Positions 37,438-46,289 of a stretch of DNA of 64,000 bases are shown here, piece by piece; within the stretch, counting starts at the first letter, position 1; the number at the start of each line of letters is the position of its first letter. The notes beneath the pieces were generated by a model. That model saw only the letters and a program-made list of their open reading frames with translations. It was not told the origin of the DNA and did no database searches. Source of the stretch: G963664585 sp963664585 (GTDB lineage Bacteria; Bacillota; Clostridia; Oscillospirales; Ruminococcaceae); assembly GCA_963664585.2 (NCBI GenBank), contig CAXXEO010000009.1, positions 124,001-188,000 on the forward strand, written 5' to 3'. The position numbers were made by a program, and so were the translations under genes.

Positions 37438-39012
37438 ATGAGCCGGAAAACCTCAGGCCTTTTGACTTTACTGCTACTAGTGATACTGTTGACAAGCTGC
37501 GCAGATGCCAAAAGTGCGTCAGCAGCAGATAATCTTACAGACAGCAGTGATTCTGCAGGTTCAGTGAAGTCCAGCTTAAACATAGGTATCAATGCCGAGC
37601 CGAAATCATTGGACCCCGCCAACACGAAGGATACTATTACACATACGGTCTTATTTCAGGTTGTAGATGCCTTGATTACAGAGACTCCCGATGATTACTG
37701 CACGCTGAAACCAGGCCTGGCCGAGAGCTGGGAGTTTTCAGCGGATAATAAATCACTTACCTTTCAGATCAGACAGGGCGTAAAGTTCCATAACGGCGAC
37801 ACAATGAATGTTGATGATGTGGTGTTCTCATTAAACAGATCTTTAACTTCCAGCTTTACATCGGGTATCAATGGTGCGATGGAGAAATTTGAAAAGGTTG
37901 ACGATACCCATGTCAAACTTGTTCTTAAATATCCCTATGCACCTATACTGAACTGTATGACTAACGCTAGCTTTGGTATAGTTAGTAAGAGGGCGGTTGA
38001 GGATGCTGAAAAGGCGGGAAAAGACTTCGGAAGAAATCCGGTCGGAACAGGTGCTTATAAATTGACTGAGTGGAAGAACGGTGAAAAGATTGTACTCACC
38101 AGACATGACGACTATTACAGAGGCAAAGCTGACATTAAGGAGCTTACATACACAATTATTACTGATCCCACAAGAGGTACCCTTGCTCTTGAAAAGGGTG
38201 AGGTTGATATGTATTACGGAAACCAGTCCAGCGATAGAGAAAAGCTAAAGGCCAACAAGGAACTCCAATTTAAAGAAGGCGCAGACGTAGGCTATTACCA
38301 TATTTCCTTTAATATGCAGAGCAAATACTTCAGCAACAAGAAGGTCAGACAGGCAGTTGCTTATGCCATCAATCGAGAGGATATCATCACTGGCGGATTT
38401 GATGGCTATGCTATTCCCGTCACCTGCCCGATACCACCATCTGTTTTTGGCTATCAGAAAGAATTTCGGCCTCTTGAGTACAATCCAGAAAAAGCAAAAG
38501 CTCTGCTTACAGAGGCTGGTTATCCCACTGGTTTTATTGTCAGGATGAAAGTCAACCAGTCCACCACCTTTACAAAGCCAGCTGAGATAGTGAAAGAACA
38601 GCTTGGTAAGATCGGCATCATCCTTGAGCTCCAGCCGATCGAAAAAGCGATCTATCTCACTGAAGTCTGTGATAAATGCGACTATGACATTACCTTATAT
38701 GCAATCAACGCTACCATACACGATGCTGACTATGTCTGCAGCAGACGCTTGCACAGCAGCTTAATTAACAGAGGTAATAACTTTTCTCAATTTAAGAGCA
38801 CATCACTTGACAAGCTTCTGGATCAGGCAAGGGCATCCGGAGAATCCAAGGAAAGATATGCATTATATGGAAAGGTTAGCGAAATTGTCAAGGAAGAGGT
38901 CCCCCTCATTCCGCTGGCCGCCAGCAATGGCATTATTTTTGCCCGCGTGGGACTGAAGGGGCTGTATTTCCATCCTGACTACAGGCTGATGGTTAATGAT
39001 TTTTCTTGGTAA
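37438..39012 (+). CDS. Peptide/solute-binding lipoprotein of an ABC transporter (SBP family 5)
   Basis: The start is ATG at 37438, after AAAAAAGGAGGAAATGGT. 524 aa. A lipoprotein signal peptide ends in LLTSC, so the mature protein is anchored by that Cys outside the membrane. The family 5 body has SLNIGINAEPKSLDPANTKD, LAESWEFSADNKSLTFQIR, VKFHNGDTMNVDDVVFSLNR, GTGAYKLTEWKNGEKIVL and RQAVAYAINREDI. Such proteins bind oligopeptides, dipeptides or nickel/heme. No permease is adjacent; the dppBCDF-like operon is 21 kb away. It is the first chromosomal gene after the island. An M20 dipeptidase follows, fitting peptide use. Confidence 0.92.
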   Translation: MSRKTSGLLTLLLLVILLTSCADAKSASAADNLTDSSDSAGSVKSSLNIGINAEPKSLDPANTKDTITHTVLFQVVDALITETPDDYCTLKPGLAESWEFSADNKSLTFQIRQGVKFHNGDTMNVDDVVFSLNRSLTSSFTSGINGAMEKFEKVDDTHVKLVLKYPYAPILNCMTNASFGIVSKRAVEDAEKAGKDFGRNPVGTGAYKLTEWKNGEKIVLTRHDDYYRGKADIKELTYTIITDPTRGTLALEKGEVDMYYGNQSSDREKLKANKELQFKEGADVGYYHISFNMQSKYFSNKKVRQAVAYAINREDIITGGFDGYAIPVTCPIPPSVFGYQKEFRPLEYNPEKAKALLTEAGYPTGFIVRMKVNQSTTFTKPAEIVKEQLGKIGIILELQPIEKAIYLTEVCDKCDYDITLYAINATIHDADYVCSRRLHSSLINRGNNFSQFKSTSLDKLLDQARASGESKERYALYGKVSEIVKEEVPLIPLAASNGIIFARVGLKGLYFHPDYRLMVNDFSW

Positions 39013-39361
39013 GAGATATTACTTGGCAAAATTATTATTAGTAGGGATAGTGAGGATGCAGGAGAGAAATTTACTCTACCTACTTCGTACAACCTTACAT
39101 TCCGGCTATAGGGCTATTTGTGGCGGAAAGGCTTATCTTTACTTGATTTTTGTTATAAGGGGTTATTGGCCGCCTTAAACGCTCTGGTGAGCATATCTGT
39201 TGGAGGACCATTGGCTCGGGCTTCAACATGCTAAGGATGCAAATTGGAAATACCAAGTATAAGCCTTAACAATTTAGTTACGTAAAAGTGGTTATCACAT
39301 TAAATAATTAAATATCGAGTATAATCCTATAATTTAATACTGAAAAATGGAGGGAACACTG
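39013..39361 (+). other. Intergenic gap
   Basis: About 350 bp between the binding protein and the dipeptidase gene. No credible gene and no clear terminator. AT-rich sequence just before the dipeptidase gene may hold its promoter, but I see no good hexamer pair. Confidence 0.3.
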
Positions 39362-40714
39362 GTGATTCATAAAGTAGAGGAGCACATCGAAAACAGCAAA
39401 GAACAGTACATAGAACTGCTTAGAAAGTATTCCGCACAGCCAAGCATCAGTTCCGATCCGGTTGAAACGCCAATTTGCGCTGCACTCATCAAAAATATGA
39501 TGGACGAAATAGGAATCAAAACCCAGCTTTTTGAGACGGCGGGTCAGCCGGTTGTATATGGTGAGGTCAACTCAAAAAAGGCTGATGCAAAAACGGTGCT
39601 TTTTTATGGACATTATGATGTTCAGCCTGTGGAACCGCTGGAGCTATGGCTCAGCGAGCCTTTTAAGCCGGAGATCAGGGATGGTAAAATGTATGGCAGA
39701 GGTACCGCCGACAACAAGGGTCAGCATTTAGCGCATATACTGGCTGTTAATTCCTATTTAAAAGCTGATGGTCAGCTCCCCACCAATGTCAAGTTTATTC
39801 TGGAGGGCGAAGAGGAATGCGGAAGCACAAATTTGCCAGCGTTTGTCGCTCAACACAGTAAGCTGTTAGCGGCTGATATTGTCTATGTTTCGGATGGAGC
39901 AATTCATGAATCGGGCGCTCCGAGAATTTCTTATGGTAACCGGGGCATAATTATGTTTTCCATTACGGTGGAAACCGCAGTCAAGGATAATCACTCAGGC
40001 AATAGGGGGGGAGTCATCCCCAATGCCGGATGGGAGCTTAATCGACTTCTTAGCACAATGCTCGACAGGGATGGACATGTACTGATCCATGGATTTTATG
40101 ATGAAGTCATTCCACCAACGAAATATGAAGAGGAACTGATTAAAAATCTCCCCTTTGAACCAGAGAAAATTGCAAAAATATTTGGTGTCAACAGGATATA
40201 CAATGGCAAGAGGGATTATTTTATGAACCTTTTATTCAGACCAACCTTGACCATTAATGGCTTTGGCTGCGGGGAACCGACAGTGAATAAGACGATTATT
40301 CCCGGAAAAGCAGTAGCCAAAATGGATATCCGGCTTGTTGTCGACCAGGACGGGGATACCATTTATCAGAGGATCGTAGATCATATCAATAAACAAGATG
40401 TTCGGGGCAAGGTGACTGTAAATAGATTGGAACAAGGGATGCTTCCCGCAAAAACCTCGCCAGACCTTCCCATTTGCCGGACCATCGTAAAATCTGTGGA
40501 AGATGCATTCGAAAGTAGGGTGGTTGAGATACCGGCAACAGGAGGAAGCCTTCCCAATTATATCTGGACGAAAATATTAAAGACACCCTTTATTCTTGTG
40601 CCCTACGGTAATCCAGATGAAACAAATCATGCGCCTAACGAAAATATGAGTCTTGACTGCTTCTTTAAAGGGATCAAGGCATCTGCAAGAGTGATTTGTG
40701 ATTTGGGTAAATAA
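39362..40714 (+). CDS. M20-family metallo-dipeptidase
   Basis: The likely start is GTG at 39362, 8 bp after GGAGGGAA; the ATG at 39347 lies on the ribosome site itself. 450 aa. M20 metal motifs are present: FYGHYDVQP (His, Asp), GRGTADNKGQ (bridging Asp), EGEEECGS (catalytic and metal Glu), VSDGA, and a C-terminal GNPDETNHAPNE (His). A lid/dimerisation domain lies at about 190-310. The closest type is the carnosinase/CNDP-like dipeptidase group, which hydrolyses dipeptides in the cytosol. Together with the upstream peptide-binding lipoprotein it points to peptide catabolism. Confidence 0.9.
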   Translation: MIHKVEEHIENSKEQYIELLRKYSAQPSISSDPVETPICAALIKNMMDEIGIKTQLFETAGQPVVYGEVNSKKADAKTVLFYGHYDVQPVEPLELWLSEPFKPEIRDGKMYGRGTADNKGQHLAHILAVNSYLKADGQLPTNVKFILEGEEECGSTNLPAFVAQHSKLLAADIVYVSDGAIHESGAPRISYGNRGIIMFSITVETAVKDNHSGNRGGVIPNAGWELNRLLSTMLDRDGHVLIHGFYDEVIPPTKYEEELIKNLPFEPEKIAKIFGVNRIYNGKRDYFMNLLFRPTLTINGFGCGEPTVNKTIIPGKAVAKMDIRLVVDQDGDTIYQRIVDHINKQDVRGKVTVNRLEQGMLPAKTSPDLPICRTIVKSVEDAFESRVVEIPATGGSLPNYIWTKILKTPFILVPYGNPDETNHAPNENMSLDCFFKGIKASARVICDLGK

Positions 40715-40921
40715 CTGCCTGAGATTCTGCTTCCCGTGAGAACGGTAAAAGATTACGTGTTATATTGTTTTCATTTAATGCTGCATAAAATGATCTGCAC
40801 TGTGGAATCGCCAAGTAAACATCCGCCGGCTTAGCCGGCGGCTTTTCTTATGCGGGTATAACCCGCTGTTACTGGCTGCCATTGCAATGGCATATTACGG
40901 TCTGACATTTGCAAAAGCTTA

Positions 40922-41380
40922 TTACTTGCTACCCTTGAAAGGGTCTTCGTATTCCCTGAATGTCAACTGATCCTGCAGCTTATCTTCTTTTAATTGGTTT
41001 TGGATATATTCAGCGATCTTTTTGGTGTTTTTCCCCACTGTGTCCACATAGTATCCACGACACCAAAAAGATCGGTTGCCATGTTTATACTTTAAATTCG
41101 CATGTCGTTCATGTATGATCAGACTGCTTTTGCCTTTGAGAAATCCCATAAAGCTTGAAACGCTCATCTTCGGCGGGATTTCCACCAGCATGTGAATGTG
41201 ATCCGTACAAACTTCTGCTTCAATAATGTTAATACCTTTCCAGGAACACAATTCTCTTAGAATTTTGCCGATTTCTTCTCGCTTTTCACCATAAAATATT
41301 TCCCTGCGGTATTTTGGCGCGAACACGACGTGATATTTACAATTCCACGTTGTATGTGCTAGACTTTTATTGTCATTCAT
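40922..41380 (-). CDS. tnpA: IS200 transposase TnpA (Y1 HUH)
   Basis: 152 aa, the full length of the family. HUH motif in TDHIHMLVEIPP, catalytic Tyr in KKIAEYIQNQ near residue 130, plus the family pieces NCKYHVVFAPKYRR and FMGFLKGKSSLIIHER, and SFWCRGYYVDTVG. It cuts and joins single DNA strands with a 5'-phosphotyrosine link, as a dimer. The ATG at 41380 follows AAAGGAGGACATTCG. The ribosome site lies within a 14-bp perfect stem. The enzyme looks intact. Confidence 0.95.
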   Translation of the reverse strand: MNDNKSLAHTTWNCKYHVVFAPKYRREIFYGEKREEIGKILRELCSWKGINIIEAEVCTDHIHMLVEIPPKMSVSSFMGFLKGKSSLIIHERHANLKYKHGNRSFWCRGYYVDTVGKNTKKIAEYIQNQLKEDKLQDQLTFREYEDPFKGSK

Positions 41381-41390
41381 TTCGAATGTC

Positions 41391-41449
41391 CTCCTTTTGA
41401 TGTACTCTTGCAGTTGCCAGACCGCAAGTTTATTCTACATCAAAAGGAG
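41391..41449 (-). promoter_or_regulatory. Leader stem hiding the tnpA ribosome site
   Basis: CTCCTTTTGATGTA (41391-41404) and TACATCAAAAGGAG (41436-41449) pair perfectly, with an inner CTTGC/GCAAG stem. The AAAGGAGG site of tnpA is inside. On the plus strand the stem is followed by TTTTTT, so it can also stop transcription running in from outside. Both effects are known for IS200. Confidence 0.8.
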
Positions 41450-41521
41450 TTTTTTGGTCCGCTTCATCGCTAAAGCTTTTTTTGCTCCACCGACATAGTC
41501 GGTGGTTGTTTTCACAATATA

Positions 41522-41557
41522 AAAACACCGAAAAGCAAGTTGCTTTTCGGTGTTTTG
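41522..41557. terminator. Terminator of the arg operon
   Basis: AAAACACCGAAAAGCAAGTT and its complement GCTTTTCGGTGTTTT form a long perfect stem with A-run and T-run flanks, so it works in both directions. It lies 55 bp after argD, the last gene of the leftward operon. Confidence 0.9.
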
Positions 41558-41611
41558 TTTTTGGCTCGCACGAATAAGTACATGGAGACGAGAAGATAGT
41601 AAAACTATTTT

Positions 41612-42793
41612 TTACTCAACTTTGCTATCCACGACAGAGGCGAAAATTTCAAGTCCCTTGTCGATTTCGGCATAGCTTAGGGTTAATGGGGGCAAAAAAC
41701 GGACCTTTTGCTTAGCAGTCAGCGCAATCAAGCCCTCTTGCAGACATTGGATCACGACGTCCTTTGCCTTTTTGCTTTTTAGCGTAATTCCCAGCATCAT
41801 GCCCATACCGTCAACACCCGAAACGCTATCTATAGCCATCAGCTTTTCTTTCATATAAGTGCCCTTTTGGACAACCTCCTGTAAAAAAGAAGGGGTAATT
41901 TTTTGCAGAACTGCAAGTGCTCCGGCGCATACAACAGGGTTTGCGCCAAAGGTGGTGCCGTGATCGCCGGGGCCCAATACTGTGGAACAGTTTTCGGCAA
42001 ACAACACTGCGCCAATTGGCAACCCCCCTCCTAGTCCCTTTGCACAAGTGACTATATCAGGATGAATACCAAAGTGCTCATATGCGAACAGTTTTCCAGT
42101 ACGGCCGATTCCTGTTTGAACTTCGTCAATGATTAACAGAATGTCGTGCGACTTGCAAAATTCAGCCACTGAATGAATATAGTCGGCGTTCAGCGGGACA
42201 ACACCGCCTTCGCCCTGCACCATTTCGAGAATGACGGCACAGGTTTTGTCGGTTGCTTTTGCCTTAAAATCAGCTAAGTCATCGGGAACAGCATAAGAAA
42301 ACCCGCCTAAAAACGGATAGAAATATTTGTGAAAATCATCTTGGCCTGTCGCAGTAACCGTTGCCATTGTCCTTCCGTGAAAGGAATTCACCATGGTAAT
42401 GATTTCATGCCGACCTTCTCCATAGTGATCAAAACTGTATTTTCTGGCAGCTTTGATTGCACACTCATTGGCCTCGGCGCCTGAATTACCAAAAAACACT
42501 TTGCTCATGCCTGTCTTCGTGCAAAGCTCCTCTGCGACAAGTACACATGGTTGCGTATAAAAATAATTTGAGAGGTGTGCCAGCTTTTTTGCCTGTCCAC
42601 ATACTGCCGCGACCCATTCATCATCGCAGAAGCCCAGAGAATTAACACCAATACCGGATGAAAAGTCAATGTACTCTTTTCCATTGCAATCCACACAAAC
42701 AGCGCCTTTACCGCTCTCAGGGTAAAAGTCGAACCTTGAATAGCTTCCAAGGACGTACTTCTGATCAAGCTCTTGTATTTGTCGTTTATTCAT
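41612..42793 (-). CDS. argD: Acetylornithine aminotransferase
   Basis: 393 aa from the ATG at 42793 (GGAG 7 bp upstream; a GTG at 42799 is an alternative). Class III aminotransferase with FFGNSGAEANECAIKAAR, NSFHGRTMATVTATGQ, LLIIDEVQTGIGRTGK and the PLP lysine in CAKGLGGGLPIGA. It converts N-acetylglutamate semialdehyde to N-acetylornithine with glutamate as donor, step four of arginine synthesis. It may also serve in lysine synthesis (DapC activity). It is the last gene of argCJBD. The argB stop (42796) lies 2 bp upstream of its ATG. Confidence 0.95.
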   Translation of the reverse strand: MNKRQIQELDQKYVLGSYSRFDFYPESGKGAVCVDCNGKEYIDFSSGIGVNSLGFCDDEWVAAVCGQAKKLAHLSNYFYTQPCVLVAEELCTKTGMSKVFFGNSGAEANECAIKAARKYSFDHYGEGRHEIITMVNSFHGRTMATVTATGQDDFHKYFYPFLGGFSYAVPDDLADFKAKATDKTCAVILEMVQGEGGVVPLNADYIHSVAEFCKSHDILLIIDEVQTGIGRTGKLFAYEHFGIHPDIVTCAKGLGGGLPIGAVLFAENCSTVLGPGDHGTTFGANPVVCAGALAVLQKITPSFLQEVVQKGTYMKEKLMAIDSVSGVDGMGMMLGITLKSKKAKDVVIQCLQEGLIALTAKQKVRFLPPLTLSYAEIDKGLEIFASVVDSKVE

Positions 42794-42795
42794 AT

Positions 42796-43629
42796 TCACA
42801 TCTCCATAATAGTCGTGCCGAGCTTTTGGCCCAACAGCAGGCTGTTGATAATCGAGTGCGGCTTTCTTCCGTCCAGAATGACGGCTTTTTTCACACCACC
42901 CTTGACTGTTGTCGTGCAGCAGTCAATTTTTGGAATCATCCCTCCGTCAATGAGTCCTTGTGCACTGTATTTTTCCAAATCGGAAAGGGTAGCCTCGCCA
43001 ATGAGGGTAGAGTCATCCTTCTTATCCAGAAGCAATCCTGCAATATCGGTCATCATCAGAAGGACCTCGGCGCCAACCGCTACAGCGACTGCTGCCGCTG
43101 CCGTATCGGCATTGATGTTGTATATAGTGCCTTTGCCGTCATCAGCAATGCTGGAGATGACCGGAATGCATCCCGTATTCATCACTGTGTCCAGAATGCC
43201 GGTGTCGACCGCAACAATCTCACCAACTAAACCTAGATCCACGCCTGACTCAAGCTTTTTTGCTATCATCATGCCACCGTCAATGCCACACAGTCCAACA
43301 GCCTTGCAGCCTTGACTTCCCAGCAGCGATACGAGCTGTTTATTCAGCTTGCCGCCGAGCACCATCAGAGCGGCGTCCATCGTCTCTTCGTCAGTATAGC
43401 GCAGGCCATTGACAAACTTACTCTCTTTACCCATCTTTTTGAGCAAATCAGTCAGCTCCGGACCGCCGCCGTGCACCAAGACAACATTGATGCCCAAGTC
43501 CTTGAGAGCGATAATATCCTGCATCACCATCTTTTTTAAATCGGGGCAGGTCATTGCGTTGCCGCCATATTTGACAACAACCGTCTTTCCAACATACTGC
43601 TTTGCGTTTTCTTTTATCAACTGTTCCAT
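42796..43629 (-). CDS. argB: Acetylglutamate kinase
   Basis: 277 aa. Amino-acid-kinase fold with VVKYGGNAM, VLVHGGGPELTDLL, GLCGIDGGMM, and INADTAAAAVAVAVGAEVLLMMTDIAG, seen in parts, then GGMIPKIDCC near the C-terminus. It phosphorylates N-acetylglutamate, step two of the pathway and often the arginine-feedback step in cyclic pathways. Arginine-sensitive enzymes carry an extra N-terminal helix; here about 14 residues precede VGKTVVVKYGG, so sensitivity cannot be judged safely. It starts 11 bp after argJ. Confidence 0.96.
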   Translation of the reverse strand: MEQLIKENAKQYVGKTVVVKYGGNAMTCPDLKKMVMQDIIALKDLGINVVLVHGGGPELTDLLKKMGKESKFVNGLRYTDEETMDAALMVLGGKLNKQLVSLLGSQGCKAVGLCGIDGGMMIAKKLESGVDLGLVGEIVAVDTGILDTVMNTGCIPVISSIADDGKGTIYNINADTAAAAVAVAVGAEVLLMMTDIAGLLLDKKDDSTLIGEATLSDLEKYSAQGLIDGGMIPKIDCCTTTVKGGVKKAVILDGRKPHSIINSLLLGQKLGTTIMEM

Positions 43630-43640
43630 TCTTTATCCTC

Positions 43641-44858
43641 CTAAGTGCGATAATCGCCATTAATTTTTACATAGTCATAGGTGAGATCGCAGCCCCAGGC
43701 CATCGCGCTTGCAGTGCCGCATTTTAAATCTATGGATATAATGATCTCTTTTTGTGAAAGGATTTCCTTTGCTTTTTCTTCGCTGAAATTTACTCCCTGT
43801 GCGTTTTGACAAACTTGAATTTCTCCTGCTGATGACTTGAGAAAAACATCAGAATTTGATATATCAAATTCTGCGTCCGCATAACCCATTGCGCAAAGAA
43901 CTCTTCCCCAGTTGGCGTCCTCACCGAACATTGCCGTCTTGACCAGACTGGAATTGATTACCGATTTCGAAATCGTTCTTGCTGTTTGAACATCAGGTGC
44001 GCCTTTGAGCATACATTCGATGATTTTCGTGGCACCCTCACCGTCTTTTGCGATCAGCTTTGCTTGTGCGGCATTGATGATATGCAGTGCTGTTTGGAAG
44101 ATGTCAAAATCTTTGCCTTCTTTGGTAATCGTATGATTGCCGGCCAGACCATTTGCCATAATAAAAACGGTGTCATTGGTAGAGGTATCGCCATCCACGC
44201 TGATCTGATTAAAGGTATCCTGCACATCGGCAGAAAGTGCCTTTTGAAGCATAGACGCGCTGATTGCCACATCGGTGGTGATAAAGCACAGCATTGTTGC
44301 CATGTTGGGATTAATCATACCTGAACCCTTAGCGATGGAACCGATGTGGCACATTTTACCACCAATTTCAAACTCAATTGCGAGTTCCTTTTTCACGGTG
44401 TCGGTTGTCATGATCGCAAGGGCTGCCAGATCGCTGCCGTCATACGACAGAGACTGTACCGCTTCCGGTACGCCCTTTTCAAAAGGCTCGATCGTCATCG
44501 GTACGCCGATAACCCCTGTCGAAGCAACCATGACGTCAGTCGTTACGATCCCCAATTGCTTGGCAACTAACTCACAGGTCTGCTCAGCCAGCTCAACACC
44601 GCCCGTATTGCATGTATTGGCATTTCCACTGTTGCAGATCATTACTTGGGCTGTTCCGTTTTCGAGGTGCTTTTGCATCACAAAAATGGGTGCGCCTTTA
44701 ATCTTATTTTGGGTGAATACCGCTGCCGCACTGCATACGGTATCGCTGACAATCAGCGCTAAATCACTTTTTGAACGATTCTTGCGAATTCCGCAGTATA
44801 CACCCGAGGCGCGAAAGCCTTTAGGTGCGCATACGCCATTATTAATCATCTGCATCAT
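43641..44858 (-). CDS. argJ: Bifunctional ornithine acetyltransferase / N-acetylglutamate synthase
   Basis: 405 aa. FTQNKIKGAPIFV, NSGNANTCNTG, the alpha/beta self-cleavage motif around MATMLCFITTDV, and SVDGDTSTNDTVFIMANG are ArgJ hallmarks. The precursor cuts itself at an Ala-Thr bond, and the new N-terminal Thr is the nucleophile. It moves the acetyl group from acetylornithine to glutamate, making the pathway cyclic. Whether it also uses acetyl-CoA is not visible, but no argA is in the window. Start: ATG at 44858 after TAGGAGTG, 11 bp from argC. Confidence 0.95.
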   Translation of the reverse strand: MMQMINNGVCAPKGFRASGVYCGIRKNRSKSDLALIVSDTVCSAAAVFTQNKIKGAPIFVMQKHLENGTAQVMICNSGNANTCNTGGVELAEQTCELVAKQLGIVTTDVMVASTGVIGVPMTIEPFEKGVPEAVQSLSYDGSDLAALAIMTTDTVKKELAIEFEIGGKMCHIGSIAKGSGMINPNMATMLCFITTDVAISASMLQKALSADVQDTFNQISVDGDTSTNDTVFIMANGLAGNHTITKEGKDFDIFQTALHIINAAQAKLIAKDGEGATKIIECMLKGAPDVQTARTISKSVINSSLVKTAMFGEDANWGRVLCAMGYADAEFDISNSDVFLKSSAGEIQVCQNAQGVNFSEEKAKEILSQKEIIISIDLKCGTASAMAWGCDLTYDYVKINGDYRT

Positions 44859-44869
44859 TTTTTACACTC

Positions 44870-45802
44870 CTATATTAAACCGATAGTTTCATCCAATCCA
44901 AGCATGATATTCATGCACTGCACCGCAGCTCCGGAGGCTCCCTTGCCTAAATTGTCAAAACGGGTTGCCACATTAATAATTTCATCATTTCCGCTTACGA
45001 AGATTTGAAGCACATTGCTTCCCGCAAGCGTGTTAGATGCCAAAAAGCCACTTTCTGGTTCGCCATCCGGCATTATCTCGATAAAAGGCTGTTTCGCGTA
45101 ATGTGAGCTGTAAAGGTCACGAAGCGCTTCTGGTGTCACTTTCTTGCTTAGCAGCTTTGTGTGAATGGGTATGGTCACTACCATCCCCTGGGGAAAATCG
45201 GCTACGATCGGATTGAAAGCGGGTTTGTTTTGAAGCGAACAGACGGACATGATTTCCGGGATATGTTTATGGGACTGAGACAGAGCATATTGTCTGGGAC
45301 TGTTAAACTCTGTATGACGATCGCTGTCCTCGTACTGGGCAATCATTTTTTTACCACCACCGCTATATCCTGTAATTGAATTGATACAGAAAGGATAATC
45401 TGGTGTAGCTATACCGTGAGCAATCATTGGATACAGAATCGCGATCGCACCGCTGGCGTGGCAGCCGGGAACGGCTACACGGTTGGAGGAAACAATCATT
45501 TGCCGATGTTTCTGTGACAGCTCCGGGAAACCATAGGCAAATTCAGTGTTGGTGCGGTGTGCGGTAGAGGTATCAAGAAGCTTGACTTGTTTATGTACCA
45601 GACCGGCAATTTCTTTTGAGGCTGCATCAGGCAGACACAAAAAACCAATATCACAGGAATTGAGCATTTCAACCCTTGCCGCGAGGTCTTTTCTTTTGTC
45701 TGGATCTATTTTGAGTAAAACAATATCTTCACGATTCGAAAATCTCTCGTTTATCAGAAGTCCTGTAGTTCCCTCATTACCATCTATGAATATTTTATGC
45801 AT
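44870..45802 (-). CDS. argC: N-acetyl-gamma-glutamyl-phosphate reductase, short (type 2) form
   Basis: 310 aa. FIDGNEGTTGLLINERF at the N-terminus is the NADP-binding loop of the short ArgC class. Catalytic Cys in VPGCHASGAIAI; SITGYSGGGKKM and the His in HKHIPEI are further active-site parts. It reduces the acyl phosphate to the semialdehyde, step three. Type 1 enzymes are about 345 aa, so this belongs to the shorter type found in many Proteobacteria and some Bacillota. Start: ATG at 45802 after GGAGGCGCGCAT. It is first in the operon, with a promoter and ARG-box-like site upstream. Confidence 0.94.
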   Translation of the reverse strand: MHKIFIDGNEGTTGLLINERFSNREDIVLLKIDPDKRKDLAARVEMLNSCDIGFLCLPDAASKEIAGLVHKQVKLLDTSTAHRTNTEFAYGFPELSQKHRQMIVSSNRVAVPGCHASGAIAILYPMIAHGIATPDYPFCINSITGYSGGGKKMIAQYEDSDRHTEFNSPRQYALSQSHKHIPEIMSVCSLQNKPAFNPIVADFPQGMVVTIPIHTKLLSKKVTPEALRDLYSSHYAKQPFIEIMPDGEPESGFLASNTLAGSNVLQIFVSGNDEIINVATRFDNLGKGASGAAVQCMNIMLGLDETIGLI

Positions 45803-45821
45803 ATGCGCGCCTCCGATATAA

Positions 45822-45835
45822 GTAATATTTATTCA
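45822..45835 (-). promoter_or_regulatory. ARG-box-like operator
   Basis: On the minus strand TGAATAAATATTAC matches 12 of 14 positions of the ArgR/AhrC consensus TGAATwwwwATTCA. It lies between the arg promoter and argC, where a repressor would act. A second partial site overlaps the -10 region. Confidence 0.55.
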
Positions 45836-45838
45836 TTA

Positions 45839-45866
45839 AATATACACTATATTCTGAATAAGTCAA
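45839..45866 (-). promoter_or_regulatory. Promoter of argCJBD
   Basis: On the minus strand TTGACT (45866-45861), 16 bp, TATATT (45844-45839). It starts transcription about 30 bp before the argC ATG. Confidence 0.6.
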
Positions 45867-46289
45867 GAAAAATATTTAATTATGTAAATATATCGTTTAT
45901 ATATACATTAATTGCATCAGATACATATTGAGAATTGTAATAAATATAAACAATTACGCATTAAATAAAGTATATTTATACTGGACGCGAAAACAAACAA
46001 TTCTTTCATTTTCATATCCAGATCAATGACTCCTTACTATTTTAAAGATAAAAGAGCGTTTATTAGTTCTCTATTCTACGTCGTAAGCGGGGAAAAGAGA
46101 ACTTATAGCAATTTGCAGCATTTGGTCGCTTGAAATATCCTACAGAACAAGTATAATAGAAGTTAAAATATCATGGTGACGGGTGCAATGATATTAACCC
46201 ATATCATCAAAAATGCACATCTTAACACTTCAATATAAGTCATAAAGTAAAACAAGTATACAGATTTTTATAAAGGGCGTGAAGCGTTG
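45867..46289. other. Divergent intergenic region
   Basis: About 420 bp, very AT-rich, between the arg promoter and the LuxR-type gene. AGTTCTCT (46065-46072) and AGAGAACT (46096-46103) form perfect 8-bp arms and may be a regulator site or a weak hairpin. No gene seen. Confidence 0.35.

Larger units (their letters stand above)
40815..41510 (-). mobile_element. IS200-like insertion sequence
   Basis: A single TnpA gene flanked by non-matching imperfect hairpins instead of terminal inverted repeats: CCGCCGGC-TTA-GCCGGCGG at 40823-40841 (3' side) and CCACCGAC-ATA-GTCGGTGG at 41487-41505 (5' side). This is the layout of the IS200/IS605 family, which moves as single-stranded DNA. No TnpB is present. 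Exact ends cannot be fixed by eye. It lies between the dipeptidase gene and the arg operon terminator and breaks nothing. Confidence 0.85.

Noticed and set aside
38996..39178. 60-codon frame overlapping the end of the binding-protein gene
   Set aside because: No ribosome site or family; composition typical of a chance frame.
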